From: Candidatus Promineofilum glycogenicum | Lineage (GTDB): Bacteria; Chloroflexota; Anaerolineae; Promineifilales; Promineifilaceae | Length of the DNA: 64,000 nucleotides | Direction of reading: 5' to 3' | NCBI GenBank assembly: GCA_016707605.1 | Contig: JADJHJ010000013.1 | Coordinates: forward strand, 62,001-126,000 | In this document: in pieces, positions 1 to 10,008 of the stretch | Numbering within the stretch: the stretch's first letter is position 1 | Layout of the letters: each line of letters starts with the position of its first letter | Position numbers and translations under genes: made by a program | The notes under the pieces: generated by a model | What the model was told of the DNA's origin: nothing | The model's database searches: none | What the model saw: the letters and a program-made list of their open reading frames with translations, nothing else

Positions 1-1844
1 TACTGCTGCTCCATCGTCTTCAGCAGGCGCACGTGGGTGCGTTTCCAGCGATAGAGGGCCAACGAGACGCGCTTGTCTCTCAGGCAGAGCAGGCGACCCA
101 ACTCCCAGGCCGCGGCATAGGCGGTGTCGAACATGCCGTAGGTCATGTCGTAGCGCAGGAGTTCGTCCGCGGTTTGCACCGGCAACTGATCGTCGGCGAT
201 CTGTTTGTCGGGCTTGCCGGGCAGCAGCGGGCTGCGATACCAGGAAACACTCTTGCCGCCGCGGCGGAAGTGGTGGGGCAGGGGCGCGTACCCCTGTTGC
301 AGAAAGTGGTTGGCCCTGGCGCTGTCGGCGTCCTTGCCCTCCCGGCTGGGCAGCCTCAGACTGGGAGTGGCGTCGCCGGGCAGCAGGGACACCAACAAAC
401 GCCGCGAGACCGGGTCTTCGCTGACGAAGTACAACTTGTCGCCATCGCCAACCCATAGCTGGCGGGCCGTCACGTTGGCATAGGTGGCCGTCTTGCTGTG
501 CAGGCGAAGGCCGGGGAACCAGGTTGCGAACTGATCCTTGTTCGCCGGTATGATGCCGTTCCCCGCAGCTACCCGCCGGCCGGCGGCATTGTAGAGCGCG
601 CCCTGTTTGCCGACGTAGTAGCAGTGGTCTTTATCGCGCGCTTCCTTGACCGCCACATCCGCGACAAGGGCCTGACTGCTAAGCGGATTGCCGCCGGTCA
701 AGAAGCTGTTTCGTAGATGGTCGATACTCGGTTCCGCCGGCAACTGCTGCGCGTCGAGACTGAACAAGAACTCGTGATTGAGGTGAAGAAGGATGTGGCG
801 GAACGTCTCTTTTTCCGTTAGCGCCGTGAAGCTCCAGTTGTGCAACGATACCAGGGGGATCGCCTCGCCATAGCCGTCGAAATCGAAGACGAAGTCGGCG
901 CCATTCTGTTTGTAGCGGCCCTCCAGCGATACCAGGTGAATGATGGATTTGACGCCTTCTGCGGGCAGCCGGTTGGCGACGACAATGGACATTTCGCCGC
1001 CGACCTGATCGCTGGGATTGAGTTGCAATGGCTGGTCGTCGATAGGGCTGCCGTCGACCTTGATGGTGTAAGCGCCTGCCTCCAGTCGGCCGCAGTCGAT
1101 ACTGCCATTATCTCCGGTCGCCGCTTCCTGGTGAAGCAGTTCGCCCTTGTCATTGAACAGTTCAACGTGCTGTCTGGCTTTCACACCCTGCAGGCCGATG
1201 CGGCTCTTGCGGGCATGGGCCAGCCAGGTGAGCCCCTTTTCATTGGGCAGCAGTCGTTGCAAGACGCTCTTCTTGACGTAGATGACCTTGAAGCGCTCTT
1301 CGGGGTTTTCGTCCGGGTCCAGATGGGGCGGCCAGTGCGCGCCCTTAATCGATTCGCTATTCAGCATAGGGACGGTTTTCACATAACCGGCGGCGGCCCC
1401 CTGGTGCTCTTCCACCGATTGCGGCGGCGCGCCCGCGCTGGTCAGAAGTTCATCCTCATTCAGCACCAGCAGCGCCAGCCAGGGCGCCTTCTCCAGCCGC
1501 GCCTCGGTGGCCTCATCGGAACTCATGGCCAGCATCCGTTCCCAGGGCAAGGTGTCGCGCTTCAGGGCCATGTGCGGCAGGACGTGGGCATAGTGGCCCA
1601 GGCTGTTGTTCGGCGGAAAGATGGCGGCGATCTCCGTCGGGTTGATGGTAAACCGTTCGCCGGCCACTTTGACCTGAAAGGGGGCCAGTTCAACCTTAAA
1701 GCGATTGTTATCGCCAATGCCGTCCCCTTCCAGGATTTGTTGGCCGCTAAACCGGTAGCGCCCGGCCTTGAGGGTGGGCAGGTGATTCTCGATAAATTCC
1801 AGGTAGACGGAAGCTTTAATAGCCATATTCGTGATCGCGGTCAT
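1..1844 (-). CDS. Large hypothetical protein, fifth gene of the DUF6603/tail-collar operon (3' end outside window)
   Basis: An open frame runs from an ATG at 1844 to the left edge, giving at least 614 residues with no stop. It starts 13 nt after the stop of the upstream DUF6603-like gene on the same strand, so it is almost certainly co-transcribed. I see no signal peptide, membrane segment or recognised motif. Residues from about 235 to 290 (VELFNDKGELL, GSIDCGRLEAGAYTIKVDG) resemble the small beta-sandwich carboxypeptidase-regulatory-like or Ig-like modules of surface and tail proteins. No clear Shine-Dalgarno precedes either in-frame ATG (1844 or 1826), consistent with translational coupling. 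Function unknown; truncated only by the window edge. Confidence 0.8.
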   Translation of the reverse strand, partial: MTAITNMAIKASVYLEFIENHLPTLKAGRYRFSGQQILEGDGIGDNNRFKVELAPFQVKVAGERFTINPTEIAAIFPPNNSLGHYAHVLPHMALKRDTLPWERMLAMSSDEATEARLEKAPWLALLVLNEDELLTSAGAPPQSVEEHQGAAAGYVKTVPMLNSESIKGAHWPPHLDPDENPEERFKVIYVKKSVLQRLLPNEKGLTWLAHARKSRIGLQGVKARQHVELFNDKGELLHQEAATGDNGSIDCGRLEAGAYTIKVDGSPIDDQPLQLNPSDQVGGEMSIVVANRLPAEGVKSIIHLVSLEGRYKQNGADFVFDFDGYGEAIPLVSLHNWSFTALTEKETFRHILLHLNHEFLFSLDAQQLPAEPSIDHLRNSFLTGGNPLSSQALVADVAVKEARDKDHCYYVGKQGALYNAAGRRVAAGNGIIPANKDQFATWFPGLRLHSKTATYANVTARQLWVGDGDKLYFVSEDPVSRRLLVSLLPGDATPSLRLPSREGKDADSARANHFLQQGYAPLPHHFRRGGKSVSWYRSPLLPGKPDKQIADDQLPVQTADELLRYDMTYGMFDTAYAAAWELGRLLCLRDKRVSLALYRWKRTHVRLLKTMEQQ

Positions 1845-1857
1845 GCGTTCGGAACTG

Positions 1858-4800
1858 TCAGACGAGTGTGCCAATCTGCGGGTCCATGACCAGCGCGTCG
1901 GCTATCTCCGGCGACAGGCTGATGCCCAGGCGGTCGTAGTCAAAGCCCAGGGCGGTGAGCAGTTGCCGGCGGCTACTCATCGTGGCCACGTCCGTCAGGT
2001 GTGTCCGGAGATAATCGGTTGCCGCTGTGTTTGCGGCCAACTCCCCGGCGGCGAAAGCAGTTAGCGGCTCGAAGCCGATGCCCGGCTCGACGTGGGTCGT
2101 GGCGTAGGCCAGGTCTTGCCTGGCGATCCACTGCGTTTCGCCGGGCCGGGGCGGCGCGGCCGGCGTCAACTCCATGCCGGCCATGACGTTCTCGGCGTAG
2201 CGCTCGCCGTTCAGGTCTTGTTGCAGCTTTTCGCCCCACAGCGCCCGCGGCACCCGCTTGAGCACCGGCCGAAAGCCGAAGTGCCGGCCGGCGGGCTGCC
2301 ATTGGCCGCCGGCATCTTCGGCCTCGACCGTCAACTGGAGGCGGCTGGTGATCTGGCCGGCGCTGCGGGCCATGGGGGCGATGCCGAATGAGCCGGTGGA
2401 GACGGGCCGCCCCATCGTGGTCTGGCTATAACGGCCGTCCACCTCACGAAAGGGGACGATCTGCGCTCCGCCCTTGACCGTCGCCTGCTGCAAACTCTTA
2501 ACGATGACCTCCTCCGCTGCGTCGACTGTAAAGGAGGCGTAGGGCATGACCAGATCAAGCCCCAGGTGGAAGTCGCTGGGGTTGATGACGTGCTGCTCAA
2601 CGTCCGCCCCGTCGACGCGAACCGTCTCGCGGCGCAGCAGGCCGGCCATCACCGAGATTTGGGCCATCTTTGTCTTATCTGGCGGGAGAAAAGAGCTGTT
2701 GAACGTCGCCCAGTCCACCGGCTCGAGCTTCGGCGTCGTCGTCGCGCCGAAGTCCATGTCGAAGGTCACACACCATAGGTGGATGTGGGCGTGGCCGGCG
2801 AACTCCGGCCCCCATATGTGGACTTCCGCGCCGACACTCACTTTGATCTGGTGCGCGCCGAAGAGATGATAGGTGTATTCCACGCCAATATCGAGCGAAG
2901 CCCGCGCGTCGTAGTGGTACGGTTTCCAACAGACGAGGAAGTCGGCGGCCAGCGTGAACCACGCTTTTTGCGCGCCGCTCTGATAGAGCGCCTCCAGCCG
3001 GCCGCCGGCCATGACCATATGCGGCAGCAGCGCGAAGTAGATGCCGCCTTTGATCGACAGTTCGGAATTGACCGGCCAATTCAGGCCCAGGCGCGGCACG
3101 GTTGGGTAGTGGGCCGGCTTCTGAAAAGTGGGATGGTAGCCGCCCAGGCTGAGGACAAACTCCCCCTGATGCGGCCCGGCAAACCAGCAGTAAAAGGCGA
3201 AGCCGCCCGTCAGATGGCAATCCCGCGACAGAACGAAGGAGTTGGCCGTCAACTGCGCCTCGATGCTCAGGATGCCCTCGGCGGGATTGAAGACCGCTTT
3301 GAGGGCCAACTGCACTTCGGCGATTGGCGTCACCTCTTGTCCGCCGGCCACGGGCGTGGGCACAATGACCGTGGACAGCCCCAGCACGTCGATCTCGAAA
3401 TGTTCGCCAAAGCTGACGATGAGCAGGGCAAACGAGTCGATGAGCTGGAAGCTGGTGAAACGAATGCCGGCGGCCAGGAAGTACTGGCCCTTCATGGGGT
3501 AGATGCTGTCGCGGAGCTGATCGAGGATGTCGTGAATGGTGTCCGTCCGGTCGGTGGGGTTGGTGGGGGCCGGGCTGCCCGCGCCGCCCGTGGCCAGATT
3601 GACCAGAGGGAACTGCCCCACCGCGGACACTTCGGGCAGCCTGACCGCCCGATTGAAGCCAAAGCCGGCCGCCAGACCCGTCACGAAGAAGAAGGAGGGG
3701 CCGCCGAGCGGGGCGTGGAGCACGGCATAGATAAAGAGCGAGTTGTAATCGGGCAGGTCGGCATAAGCGCCGATGGCCGACAGGGTGAGCGAGGGCGTCT
3801 TGATGGTGGCCAGGCCGCTGTACTCATCGTAGGCGGGCATCACCTCCCGGTCGCCGGCCATCACGGCGGCGATGTGGCTGTGCAGGAAGGACGCGCCGAT
3901 CTCCAACGCCCCCTTCTTAAAGTCTACGCCAATCCCCAACAGGCGAAACTGCGGCTCGAGCTTGTTGATGGGCGTGCCCAGCCCCAGCCCATCGAGCGAA
4001 AAGGTCAGCGCGGCCAGGCTCAGGCTGGCGTCCAGGTAGGCCCAGACCATCTGTGTATCGCTCTCGAACTGTAGGCCGAGGCGATTGATGTGAACCGGCC
4101 CAAACGCTTTGCCGATCTTGATCCACTGAATGCCGCTGGCCGAGCTGCCCGCCGGCGCCGGGGTGACGCCTTGCGCGGCGGGCGAGGTCGTCACCTGGCC
4201 GCCCGTTTTCTCGATGGCCTGCTCGGCCGGTGGGTTGGATGGAAGCGCGGCCGTGGCCGGCAAGGCGGGCGCGGCCGGTTTCGTCTGCACTTTGCTCTTT
4301 AAGCGGATGGGCAGGTCGAAGTGAAAGGTCGTGTCCTGGCCCAGGGCAACGTTGATGCCGAGGCCGATCGGCTCTTTGATGGCCCGATTGGGCAGGGTAA
4401 TGCCGCCGCCGGGAATTAGCGCTCCCAGGCGGGTGAGGTCGGAATCGGAGAAGTAGACCTGGTTCGCGTCGGGCGCGCCCAGGGCCACGAGCGGCTGTAG
4501 GCCGAAGGTCAGGCTGGCCTCTTTGGGCACGACCTTGCCCACCAGCGGCAGCGCCGACAGGTCTATCCCGCCGCCGATGTCCAGGCCAAAGAGGGAGTGG
4601 CTGCGGCCCGCCTGTTTGTCATAGATGAAGAAGGCATCTTTCAGGGCGATGCTCAACGGAACGTCCAGCTCCGGCTCCACGATGCGGATGAGATCGCCGA
4701 TGTCGAGGTCGCCGCCGCTGGGGCTTTTGTAGGCGGCAATGAAGGCGGTATCTGACGTCTGGCCATGCGGCGACTGGTCGAAGAGCAGGTCGAACTCCAG

Positions 4801-6003
4801 CGTCGTGCCGTCTTCCAGCTTGAAGAGCAGTTGGCCGCTGAACGTCTTCTCATACCCGGCGCTGCGGCCCGTGGCCGCGCCCGCTTTGTGCAGGCGCACG
4901 CTGACGACCATCTCCACAGTGGCCCCGGCCCCGAAGAGGTCGTGGACTTCCACGTCGCACTCGAACTCGAAATTGCCCGGCCCCGTCTCGTAGGTCAGGT
5001 GCAGGGAGCGAATGGCCAGTTGGTCGAACACGCCGGGGATGCCGTCGGTGTCGGTGAAGGCCCCGATCAACTCCTTGATGGTCACGGCCTTATCGCCGGC
5101 GCTGGCCGCGCCGCCCTCGAACTTCCAGTTCTTGCCGGGGCCGTCGTAGGCGGCGACGAGCAGCAGGGAAAAGAGGATGTCAGTGCTGCCCTTTTTAAGG
5201 ATGTCATACTCGCCCCACACCTGGCCGGAGACCTGGCCGTTGGGGCCGCCGAAGTAGTCAATGGTCAGTTGGGCGGCCAGTTCGCCGGGGCCGAGGGGGA
5301 TGTGGCCCAGAGCCAGATGCAGGAAGAGGCGGCGGGCCGGGACGCTGCCCAGGATGGTGAGGTCTTGCAACGCCAGGACGCCGAGGTCGATGCCGGCCCC
5401 GTTCTCCCCCTGCCCCGGCGCGCCGCCCACCTGGAAAGTGTTGAGCAGCGCGCCCGCATTCGGCCGCTTGGCCTCTGCCCCCGGCGCTTCGCCCGGCATC
5501 AGCAGTTGGACCTCGAAGGCGCCGCTGGGCAGCTCCAGTTCGATGAACAGGGGGATAGACTCAATCTCCACGACGCCGGCGACTGTGCCGCTGACGCGCA
5601 CCCGGTCGTAGGCGTCGGCCTTGCCCGTGATGTAGATGGCGATGCTGGGCGAGGCCAGCGCCAGAACGCCGGGGATCATCTCCCAATGGGCGTCCAGCCA
5701 GTCGACTGTGAACTCCAGGACGAAGGGCGCCGTCGCGCTGAACATGAACGAAGACAGCCGCACCCCGTCCACGGGCAAGGACGCGGGCAGGATGTCCCAG
5801 GCATCGCCCAGGTCGGCCAGCGTGCTCTTGAGGAAGGCGCGGATGTCCTGAATGGCGATGCCCGGCGGCGGGATGAACAGGTAGCTTTGGCCCTGCTCGT
5901 CCTGAATCACGCTCACGCGTTCGGCATGACCTTGCCCGGCGAATTGCGCCTGCAATCCCTCTATCGTCAGTTCCGGCTGATTCGGATCGGGGGTGGGGGG
6001 CAT
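1858..6003 (-). CDS. DUF6603-like giant protein
   Basis: 1,381 aa starting at an ATG 11 nt after the preceding gene ends. The central and C-terminal part (residues about 640-1180) matches my memory of the DUF6603 family: a repetitive beta-rich domain with SLGGYHPTFQKPAHYP, PRLGLNWPVNSELSIKGG, ADFLVCWKPYHYDARA and GAEVHIWGPEFAGHAHIHLW. DUF6603 proteins are very large, occur sporadically in bacteria and some fungi, and have no established function. A Pro/Ala-rich linker around residues 575-625 divides an N-terminal beta-rich half from this domain. There is no Sec signal, so export by a standard route is not indicated. The operon neighbours are equally large uncharacterised proteins and a tail-collar protein. 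Family assignment is from recollection of its sequence signature, not from a search. Confidence 0.72.
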   Translation of the reverse strand: MPPTPDPNQPELTIEGLQAQFAGQGHAERVSVIQDEQGQSYLFIPPPGIAIQDIRAFLKSTLADLGDAWDILPASLPVDGVRLSSFMFSATAPFVLEFTVDWLDAHWEMIPGVLALASPSIAIYITGKADAYDRVRVSGTVAGVVEIESIPLFIELELPSGAFEVQLLMPGEAPGAEAKRPNAGALLNTFQVGGAPGQGENGAGIDLGVLALQDLTILGSVPARRLFLHLALGHIPLGPGELAAQLTIDYFGGPNGQVSGQVWGEYDILKKGSTDILFSLLLVAAYDGPGKNWKFEGGAASAGDKAVTIKELIGAFTDTDGIPGVFDQLAIRSLHLTYETGPGNFEFECDVEVHDLFGAGATVEMVVSVRLHKAGAATGRSAGYEKTFSGQLLFKLEDGTTLEFDLLFDQSPHGQTSDTAFIAAYKSPSGGDLDIGDLIRIVEPELDVPLSIALKDAFFIYDKQAGRSHSLFGLDIGGGIDLSALPLVGKVVPKEASLTFGLQPLVALGAPDANQVYFSDSDLTRLGALIPGGGITLPNRAIKEPIGLGINVALGQDTTFHFDLPIRLKSKVQTKPAAPALPATAALPSNPPAEQAIEKTGGQVTTSPAAQGVTPAPAGSSASGIQWIKIGKAFGPVHINRLGLQFESDTQMVWAYLDASLSLAALTFSLDGLGLGTPINKLEPQFRLLGIGVDFKKGALEIGASFLHSHIAAVMAGDREVMPAYDEYSGLATIKTPSLTLSAIGAYADLPDYNSLFIYAVLHAPLGGPSFFFVTGLAAGFGFNRAVRLPEVSAVGQFPLVNLATGGAGSPAPTNPTDRTDTIHDILDQLRDSIYPMKGQYFLAAGIRFTSFQLIDSFALLIVSFGEHFEIDVLGLSTVIVPTPVAGGQEVTPIAEVQLALKAVFNPAEGILSIEAQLTANSFVLSRDCHLTGGFAFYCWFAGPHQGEFVLSLGGYHPTFQKPAHYPTVPRLGLNWPVNSELSIKGGIYFALLPHMVMAGGRLEALYQSGAQKAWFTLAADFLVCWKPYHYDARASLDIGVEYTYHLFGAHQIKVSVGAEVHIWGPEFAGHAHIHLWCVTFDMDFGATTTPKLEPVDWATFNSSFLPPDKTKMAQISVMAGLLRRETVRVDGADVEQHVINPSDFHLGLDLVMPYASFTVDAAEEVIVKSLQQATVKGGAQIVPFREVDGRYSQTTMGRPVSTGSFGIAPMARSAGQITSRLQLTVEAEDAGGQWQPAGRHFGFRPVLKRVPRALWGEKLQQDLNGERYAENVMAGMELTPAAPPRPGETQWIARQDLAYATTHVEPGIGFEPLTAFAAGELAANTAATDYLRTHLTDVATMSSRRQLLTALGFDYDRLGISLSPEIADALVMDPQIGTLV

Positions 6004-6014
6004 GGGCGGTTGTC

Positions 6015-8351
6015 CTATTGGTGGAAAAGAGCTACCGGCGGGACGCGGCGATCGTCGGTTTCTGCCTGGTACTGTTGTTCGACTATCTCAATGATGCCTT
6101 CCTGCCCGGCGTTGGCGATTTTCGTCAGCGTAATCCCGGTTCCAAGCGCGTCCGGCCCCCCAATGGGGATGCCGAGCTTGAAAGTAACGGAGCTTTCCCG
6201 GTAATCGGCCATGCGCCCGCGGACACGAATGGCCTGGAGATGGTTCTGGCAGTTGGCGAACGCATTGGGCAGGTTGTCCAGTTGGGCCGCCGTGGCGCTC
6301 ACAAACGGCTGGCTCCGAATGCCGCCTAACCGGTAAACGTTCTGGGTCTTGCTCTGCCTGTCTGACGGGTCGGTGTACTGCTTTCCCTTAAGTTCGACCT
6401 GGAGATTCGCATCGAGCAGAGGAACAACAAAACTGCTTTCGAGCAAGACGGCGGGCACGGGGAGGCCCTCCAGCGCGGTCGGGCCTAGGTTGCTGAGAAA
6501 CCAGATGAGGTAGTTGAAGGAAACGCGCAGATAGCCGGCCAACGTATAGATCAGGCTCCGAGAAGGTACGTTTGGGCCTAGTCCTGGCATGGGCCACTGG
6601 TTTGGCAGATTGAGCTTTAGGATTTCGGCCCGGCAACGAGCCAACTCATCCACGCGCACGCTAACCCCATAGCTGAGACCGCTGCCTATTCTGGGGCGGA
6701 CGCGTCCTCCTGTCCCCTGAGCGGGCGCGACTTCCTCGTATAGCCAATACATGCAGGCGGATTGATAGGTAAGCGCGCAGTGGAGCAGGTCTTTTTCAAA
6801 CTTCCTGTTGTAGAATGTGGCTCCGCCTTCCAGCGCGGTGCTCGCCATGCGGTAAGTAATGGACGTGTCCTGGGTGTAGATCAAGGACTTTGACGCTCCC
6901 CAGGAAGCAGGCGCTACAGTCTGGTAGCGATAGGCCGCTCGTTTGTATTTGCCGCTGATGCCGGCTCTGGCGTAGGCAGCCAAGGCGCTGGCGGTTACGC
7001 CGGCCGTTCCTTCCGCGGTATGGCTGACGATTTTCAGGAAGGTGTTAAAGCGATTGTAAGGTTGCCCGGCATAGATGCCGCCTCGCTGCGTGCTATCCCG
7101 TGGCGCAGCGACGGGTGGGGGGGCGCTTTCCGCTGCCTTCAGCGCCACCAATCTGGCCCGAAAGGTGTCCAGTTGCATACGCATCCCCTCCATAGCGCGT
7201 TGCATCAGCGGCAAATTGTCGGGGTCGCCGTGATAAAACTCAATCGGTTGCTTGGGTGTGGCCGGAATGACGTAGTAAGCGTGAAGCTGCTCTGCCGTGG
7301 GGATTAACACTTTGAGGTTATCAATGAGGGCGATCAAACCATCGGTCGTATACGTTTGCGCCTCCAACTCGCCGGCTTTCCGGGCCAGTGTGTCATAGAT
7401 TGTGGTGACCTGCGGGAAGCGCCCTTTGGTTGTGGCGGCCAAAGCGTGCGCTCGCGCCAGATAGCCGGTTAACCCGCCTTGTTGTTTGTGGTGCAGGGCG
7501 TTTTGTTTGGCGCAAAAGGCTTCATGCAGTTGTTGGGGGTCTTGCTGGAGTAGTTGCAGCGCATTGCTGTTGAGCGCGAATACTTTATCGCTGAAGCTGT
7601 TGATCCACTGGATCAGTTCTCGTTTGGTGGCCGTTTTGCCCGGCAATAAGATGTTGGTGAAGTCTCTCTGCAACCCGGCATCTTGCGAATCGGGATACCA
7701 ACGGGCGAAGGGATCCTGCACGTAGAGCCGGTCGTAGGTGTAAGCTGCTCCGGCCGTCGCTGAAACTCCAATGGCAAAGGGTATCTGGCTCAGCGATACG
7801 AGTTGAGCGGCCGCCGCGTCCGCGGTTTCACTGCCGGTCGAGCCGGTCGGCAGTTCAACTTGCAGGCCGACTTCCGCTTGCACGCCGACTTGTCCGGAGT
7901 AGCTCTTCCCAACCAACGCCAGCAGCCCGACCGGACGGTTCGACGACCACAAAGGTGGCCCCGGGGCGGTCATGGCATAGAGCGCCAGAGGCATGGCGCG
8001 GTGAAGAGCCAGGACGACCGTGTCGGTTTCCGTGGCCTGCGCGCCTATTTCAAGCTTCAAGGTAAAGACCCCGGGCAGCATGAAGCTGCCGGCGTCCACG
8101 CTAAAATATGCGCCGCCCCCCCAACCGGACGAGCCGAAGCTTGTGGCCATCATGCCTTTGGTGAGCAGTTGTTCCTTGCGAAACTGCCGGAAGAGATCGA
8201 CCGCGCTGAGTCGCTTATAGCGGCTGAGCATCTGCGCGGGCAACTGTTCAGCAACAGCGCCTTGCCGCAGCGTGGTTCTAACCTGCTGCATGGGGCCGGT
8301 GGCCGGCCCCTTTTGTGGAGCCGGAGCCTTTCGCGGGTCTTTTGGCATCAT
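6015..8351 (-). CDS. Hypothetical protein, 778 aa, DUF6603 operon
   Basis: I choose the ATG at 8351 because a strong AAGGAGG lies 8 nt upstream; a longer frame would need a TTG at 8384. I do not recognise the protein. It opens with a Lys/Pro-rich stretch, then a Gly/Ser-rich beta segment (SFGSSGWGGGAYFSVDAGSF) and valine-rich strands (VQAEVGLQVELPTG) that look like amphipathic beta structure, a helical middle (residues about 260-400) and another beta-rich end. No signal peptide or clear membrane helix is visible. It lies 11 nt upstream of the DUF6603-like gene and about 50 nt downstream of the tail-collar gene, so it belongs to the same transcription unit. Function unknown. Confidence 0.8.
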   Translation of the reverse strand: MMPKDPRKAPAPQKGPATGPMQQVRTTLRQGAVAEQLPAQMLSRYKRLSAVDLFRQFRKEQLLTKGMMATSFGSSGWGGGAYFSVDAGSFMLPGVFTLKLEIGAQATETDTVVLALHRAMPLALYAMTAPGPPLWSSNRPVGLLALVGKSYSGQVGVQAEVGLQVELPTGSTGSETADAAAAQLVSLSQIPFAIGVSATAGAAYTYDRLYVQDPFARWYPDSQDAGLQRDFTNILLPGKTATKRELIQWINSFSDKVFALNSNALQLLQQDPQQLHEAFCAKQNALHHKQQGGLTGYLARAHALAATTKGRFPQVTTIYDTLARKAGELEAQTYTTDGLIALIDNLKVLIPTAEQLHAYYVIPATPKQPIEFYHGDPDNLPLMQRAMEGMRMQLDTFRARLVALKAAESAPPPVAAPRDSTQRGGIYAGQPYNRFNTFLKIVSHTAEGTAGVTASALAAYARAGISGKYKRAAYRYQTVAPASWGASKSLIYTQDTSITYRMASTALEGGATFYNRKFEKDLLHCALTYQSACMYWLYEEVAPAQGTGGRVRPRIGSGLSYGVSVRVDELARCRAEILKLNLPNQWPMPGLGPNVPSRSLIYTLAGYLRVSFNYLIWFLSNLGPTALEGLPVPAVLLESSFVVPLLDANLQVELKGKQYTDPSDRQSKTQNVYRLGGIRSQPFVSATAAQLDNLPNAFANCQNHLQAIRVRGRMADYRESSVTFKLGIPIGGPDALGTGITLTKIANAGQEGIIEIVEQQYQAETDDRRVPPVALFHQ

Positions 8352-8401
8352 GCGCCAGTCCTCCTTATCTTCCGGTCGGAACAACGATGGCGGCGTCGGG
8401 T

Positions 8402-9970
8402 TTAGTATTTGATGATGTACTTCAGGGCAAAGTAGGGCGGTCGGTTTTCGTGCCCCTGACCACTGCCGGCATAGTCTGTTCCTCCCAGCTTGCTGTCCAC
8501 GTCCCCGCCGTTCGTCTTAAACGGGCGATCGTCATCGTCGTCACCTGAAAAGCTTCGATGGTGAATCCAAAAGTTGCTCCCATTGATCAAATGCCTGTGT
8601 GGCGGCATTTGACCTTCACTAAGGGTCACGAACTCGGCGCCGCCGCTGCTCTTCAGGGCGTATGTAGTCAGATTATGGCCGGCCCCGTCGGTAATCGAAC
8701 CGCTGCCGGCGCCGACGATGAAGCGACTGCGGAGGTCGGGAATTGAAAAATGGTCGTTGTTATTGCCGTCTTTGAACAGAGGCGGTTCCCCCAGCACCCG
8801 GTACAGGTCGCCGAACTGATCCTTGTGGGCCTGGGTATAGTAGGGACACTTTTGCCCCACGCATTCCAGCCAGCCCTGGGGGATATTCACGCCGATGAAG
8901 CTGACGACGGTTCCCACGGGCATGACATCGCCGGCCTTATCCTGCACGCGCCCTTTGGCCGTGATAGTCCCGGCTGTGAGTGCGCCGCCGACGGTGAGAT
9001 TGCCTTTCGCATCGACGCCGCCGCCGACCGCCAGACTGCCTTTGGCGTCGACGCCGCCGCTCACCGTCAGATCGCCCTTGGAAGACAGGCGCAGCCGCTC
9101 TGTCAACGGGGCTTTTGGCCCTGGCCCCTTTGTCGAAACAATGAGATGGCCGGAGTAGCTGCCATCATCCTCGGCCGCGATGCGCACGGCCGGCGTGTCG
9201 CCATACTCCTCTTTGCGCGTATCGTAGCCGCTCAACTCAATCGCCGCCGCCGAATCCTTGCCGCCCGCCGCATTAATGAGCCGCAGTTTTGGCCCTATCT
9301 TGCCCACGGCGGCCGACTCCAGGGCCAGGTTGCCGGTGACGCCCCGGATCATTCCATTGACGACCAGGTCCGTTTTCACCGTGATCTGGTCGTCGGTGAT
9401 GAGCGTTCGGGACTTGATGATCGGGCCAATCATCCGGGTCAGGAAGATGGGCTTCGTCGCGCCGTTACTATCCTGGTACTCGTCCACGGGCAAGTCAACC
9501 TGGCAGTAGCAACCGGCAAAGCCATCGGGCAGATCGCTGGTTAGCTTTCGCAGTGTCAGCAGCAGCGACTCCCGCGGCGCTAAGGTCAACGGTTGCTTCG
9601 GTATCAGTTTCCAGCCATCCAGACTGTCGTTGAGGGGATTGCCCGCCAGGCTATCTTCCCGGCTGATCTCCCACTGGCCGGTGCTGACTTCCAGCGCCAC
9701 GCGGGCATCATGAAAAGCGTCAAAGCTGGTCAAAGCCCAATGGCGGACGCCGCCGGCCGAGGCCTGGGCGACATCGACCACAAACCAGATGTGGACGGGC
9801 GTGTGCTGGTCCAGAACGATGGCCGTCGGCGTGCCGTCCAATGAGCGGAAAAAGTTGTTGTTCGTCAACCTGACTTGCAGCGTGTTCTCCGTCTGCCCGT
9901 CGTTGATGATCATCGGCAGGCCCAGGAAGTCGATCTCGAGGCCGTTGGCGGGGTAGATCTTGTTTGCCAT
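8402..9970 (-). CDS. Phage tail-collar domain / fibre-like protein
   Basis: 522 aa from an ATG preceded by AGGATAGGGA. Residues 1 to about 290 are beta-rich and unrecognised. Residues about 290-345 contain short repeats (DLTVSGGVDAKG, SLAVGGGVDAKG, NLTVGGALTAG) typical of trimeric beta-helical fibre stems. From about residue 348 the C-terminus has the tail-collar pattern: PVGTVVSFIG, PQGWLECVGQ, FSIPDLRSRFIVGAG, then PPHRHLI, whose HxH matches the zinc-binding motif of T4-type short-fibre tips, and a closing NRPPYFALKYIIKY. In phages and contractile injection systems this domain forms receptor-binding tips. No sheath, tube or baseplate gene is present in this window, so its partner is unknown. 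It follows the 1,637-aa gene by 38 nt. Confidence 0.82.
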   Translation of the reverse strand: MANKIYPANGLEIDFLGLPMIINDGQTENTLQVRLTNNNFFRSLDGTPTAIVLDQHTPVHIWFVVDVAQASAGGVRHWALTSFDAFHDARVALEVSTGQWEISREDSLAGNPLNDSLDGWKLIPKQPLTLAPRESLLLTLRKLTSDLPDGFAGCYCQVDLPVDEYQDSNGATKPIFLTRMIGPIIKSRTLITDDQITVKTDLVVNGMIRGVTGNLALESAAVGKIGPKLRLINAAGGKDSAAAIELSGYDTRKEEYGDTPAVRIAAEDDGSYSGHLIVSTKGPGPKAPLTERLRLSSKGDLTVSGGVDAKGSLAVGGGVDAKGNLTVGGALTAGTITAKGRVQDKAGDVMPVGTVVSFIGVNIPQGWLECVGQKCPYYTQAHKDQFGDLYRVLGEPPLFKDGNNNDHFSIPDLRSRFIVGAGSGSITDGAGHNLTTYALKSSGGAEFVTLSEGQMPPHRHLINGSNFWIHHRSFSGDDDDDRPFKTNGGDVDSKLGGTDYAGSGQGHENRPPYFALKYIIKY

Positions 9971-10008
9971 CTTGTCCCTATCCTTTCGTCGCTGATTCAG
10001 GTTCTTGT

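Noticed and set aside
840..1889. Long plus-strand open frame of 349 codons
   Set aside because: It is antisense to the operon's last gene; the translation has no motif and its composition reflects codon-position mirror effects. The minus strand has a coherent frame with neighbour spacing typical of an operon.
2779..6204. Plus-strand open frames (2779-4074 and 4765-6204)
   Set aside because: Antisense shadows of the DUF6603-like gene; no ribosome binding site or protein-like motif pattern.
8402..9970. Prophage as explanation for the tail-collar gene
   Set aside because: No terminase, portal, capsid, integrase or lysis gene is nearby; operon partners are non-phage giant proteins. A phage-derived origin remains possible but not an intact prophage in this window.
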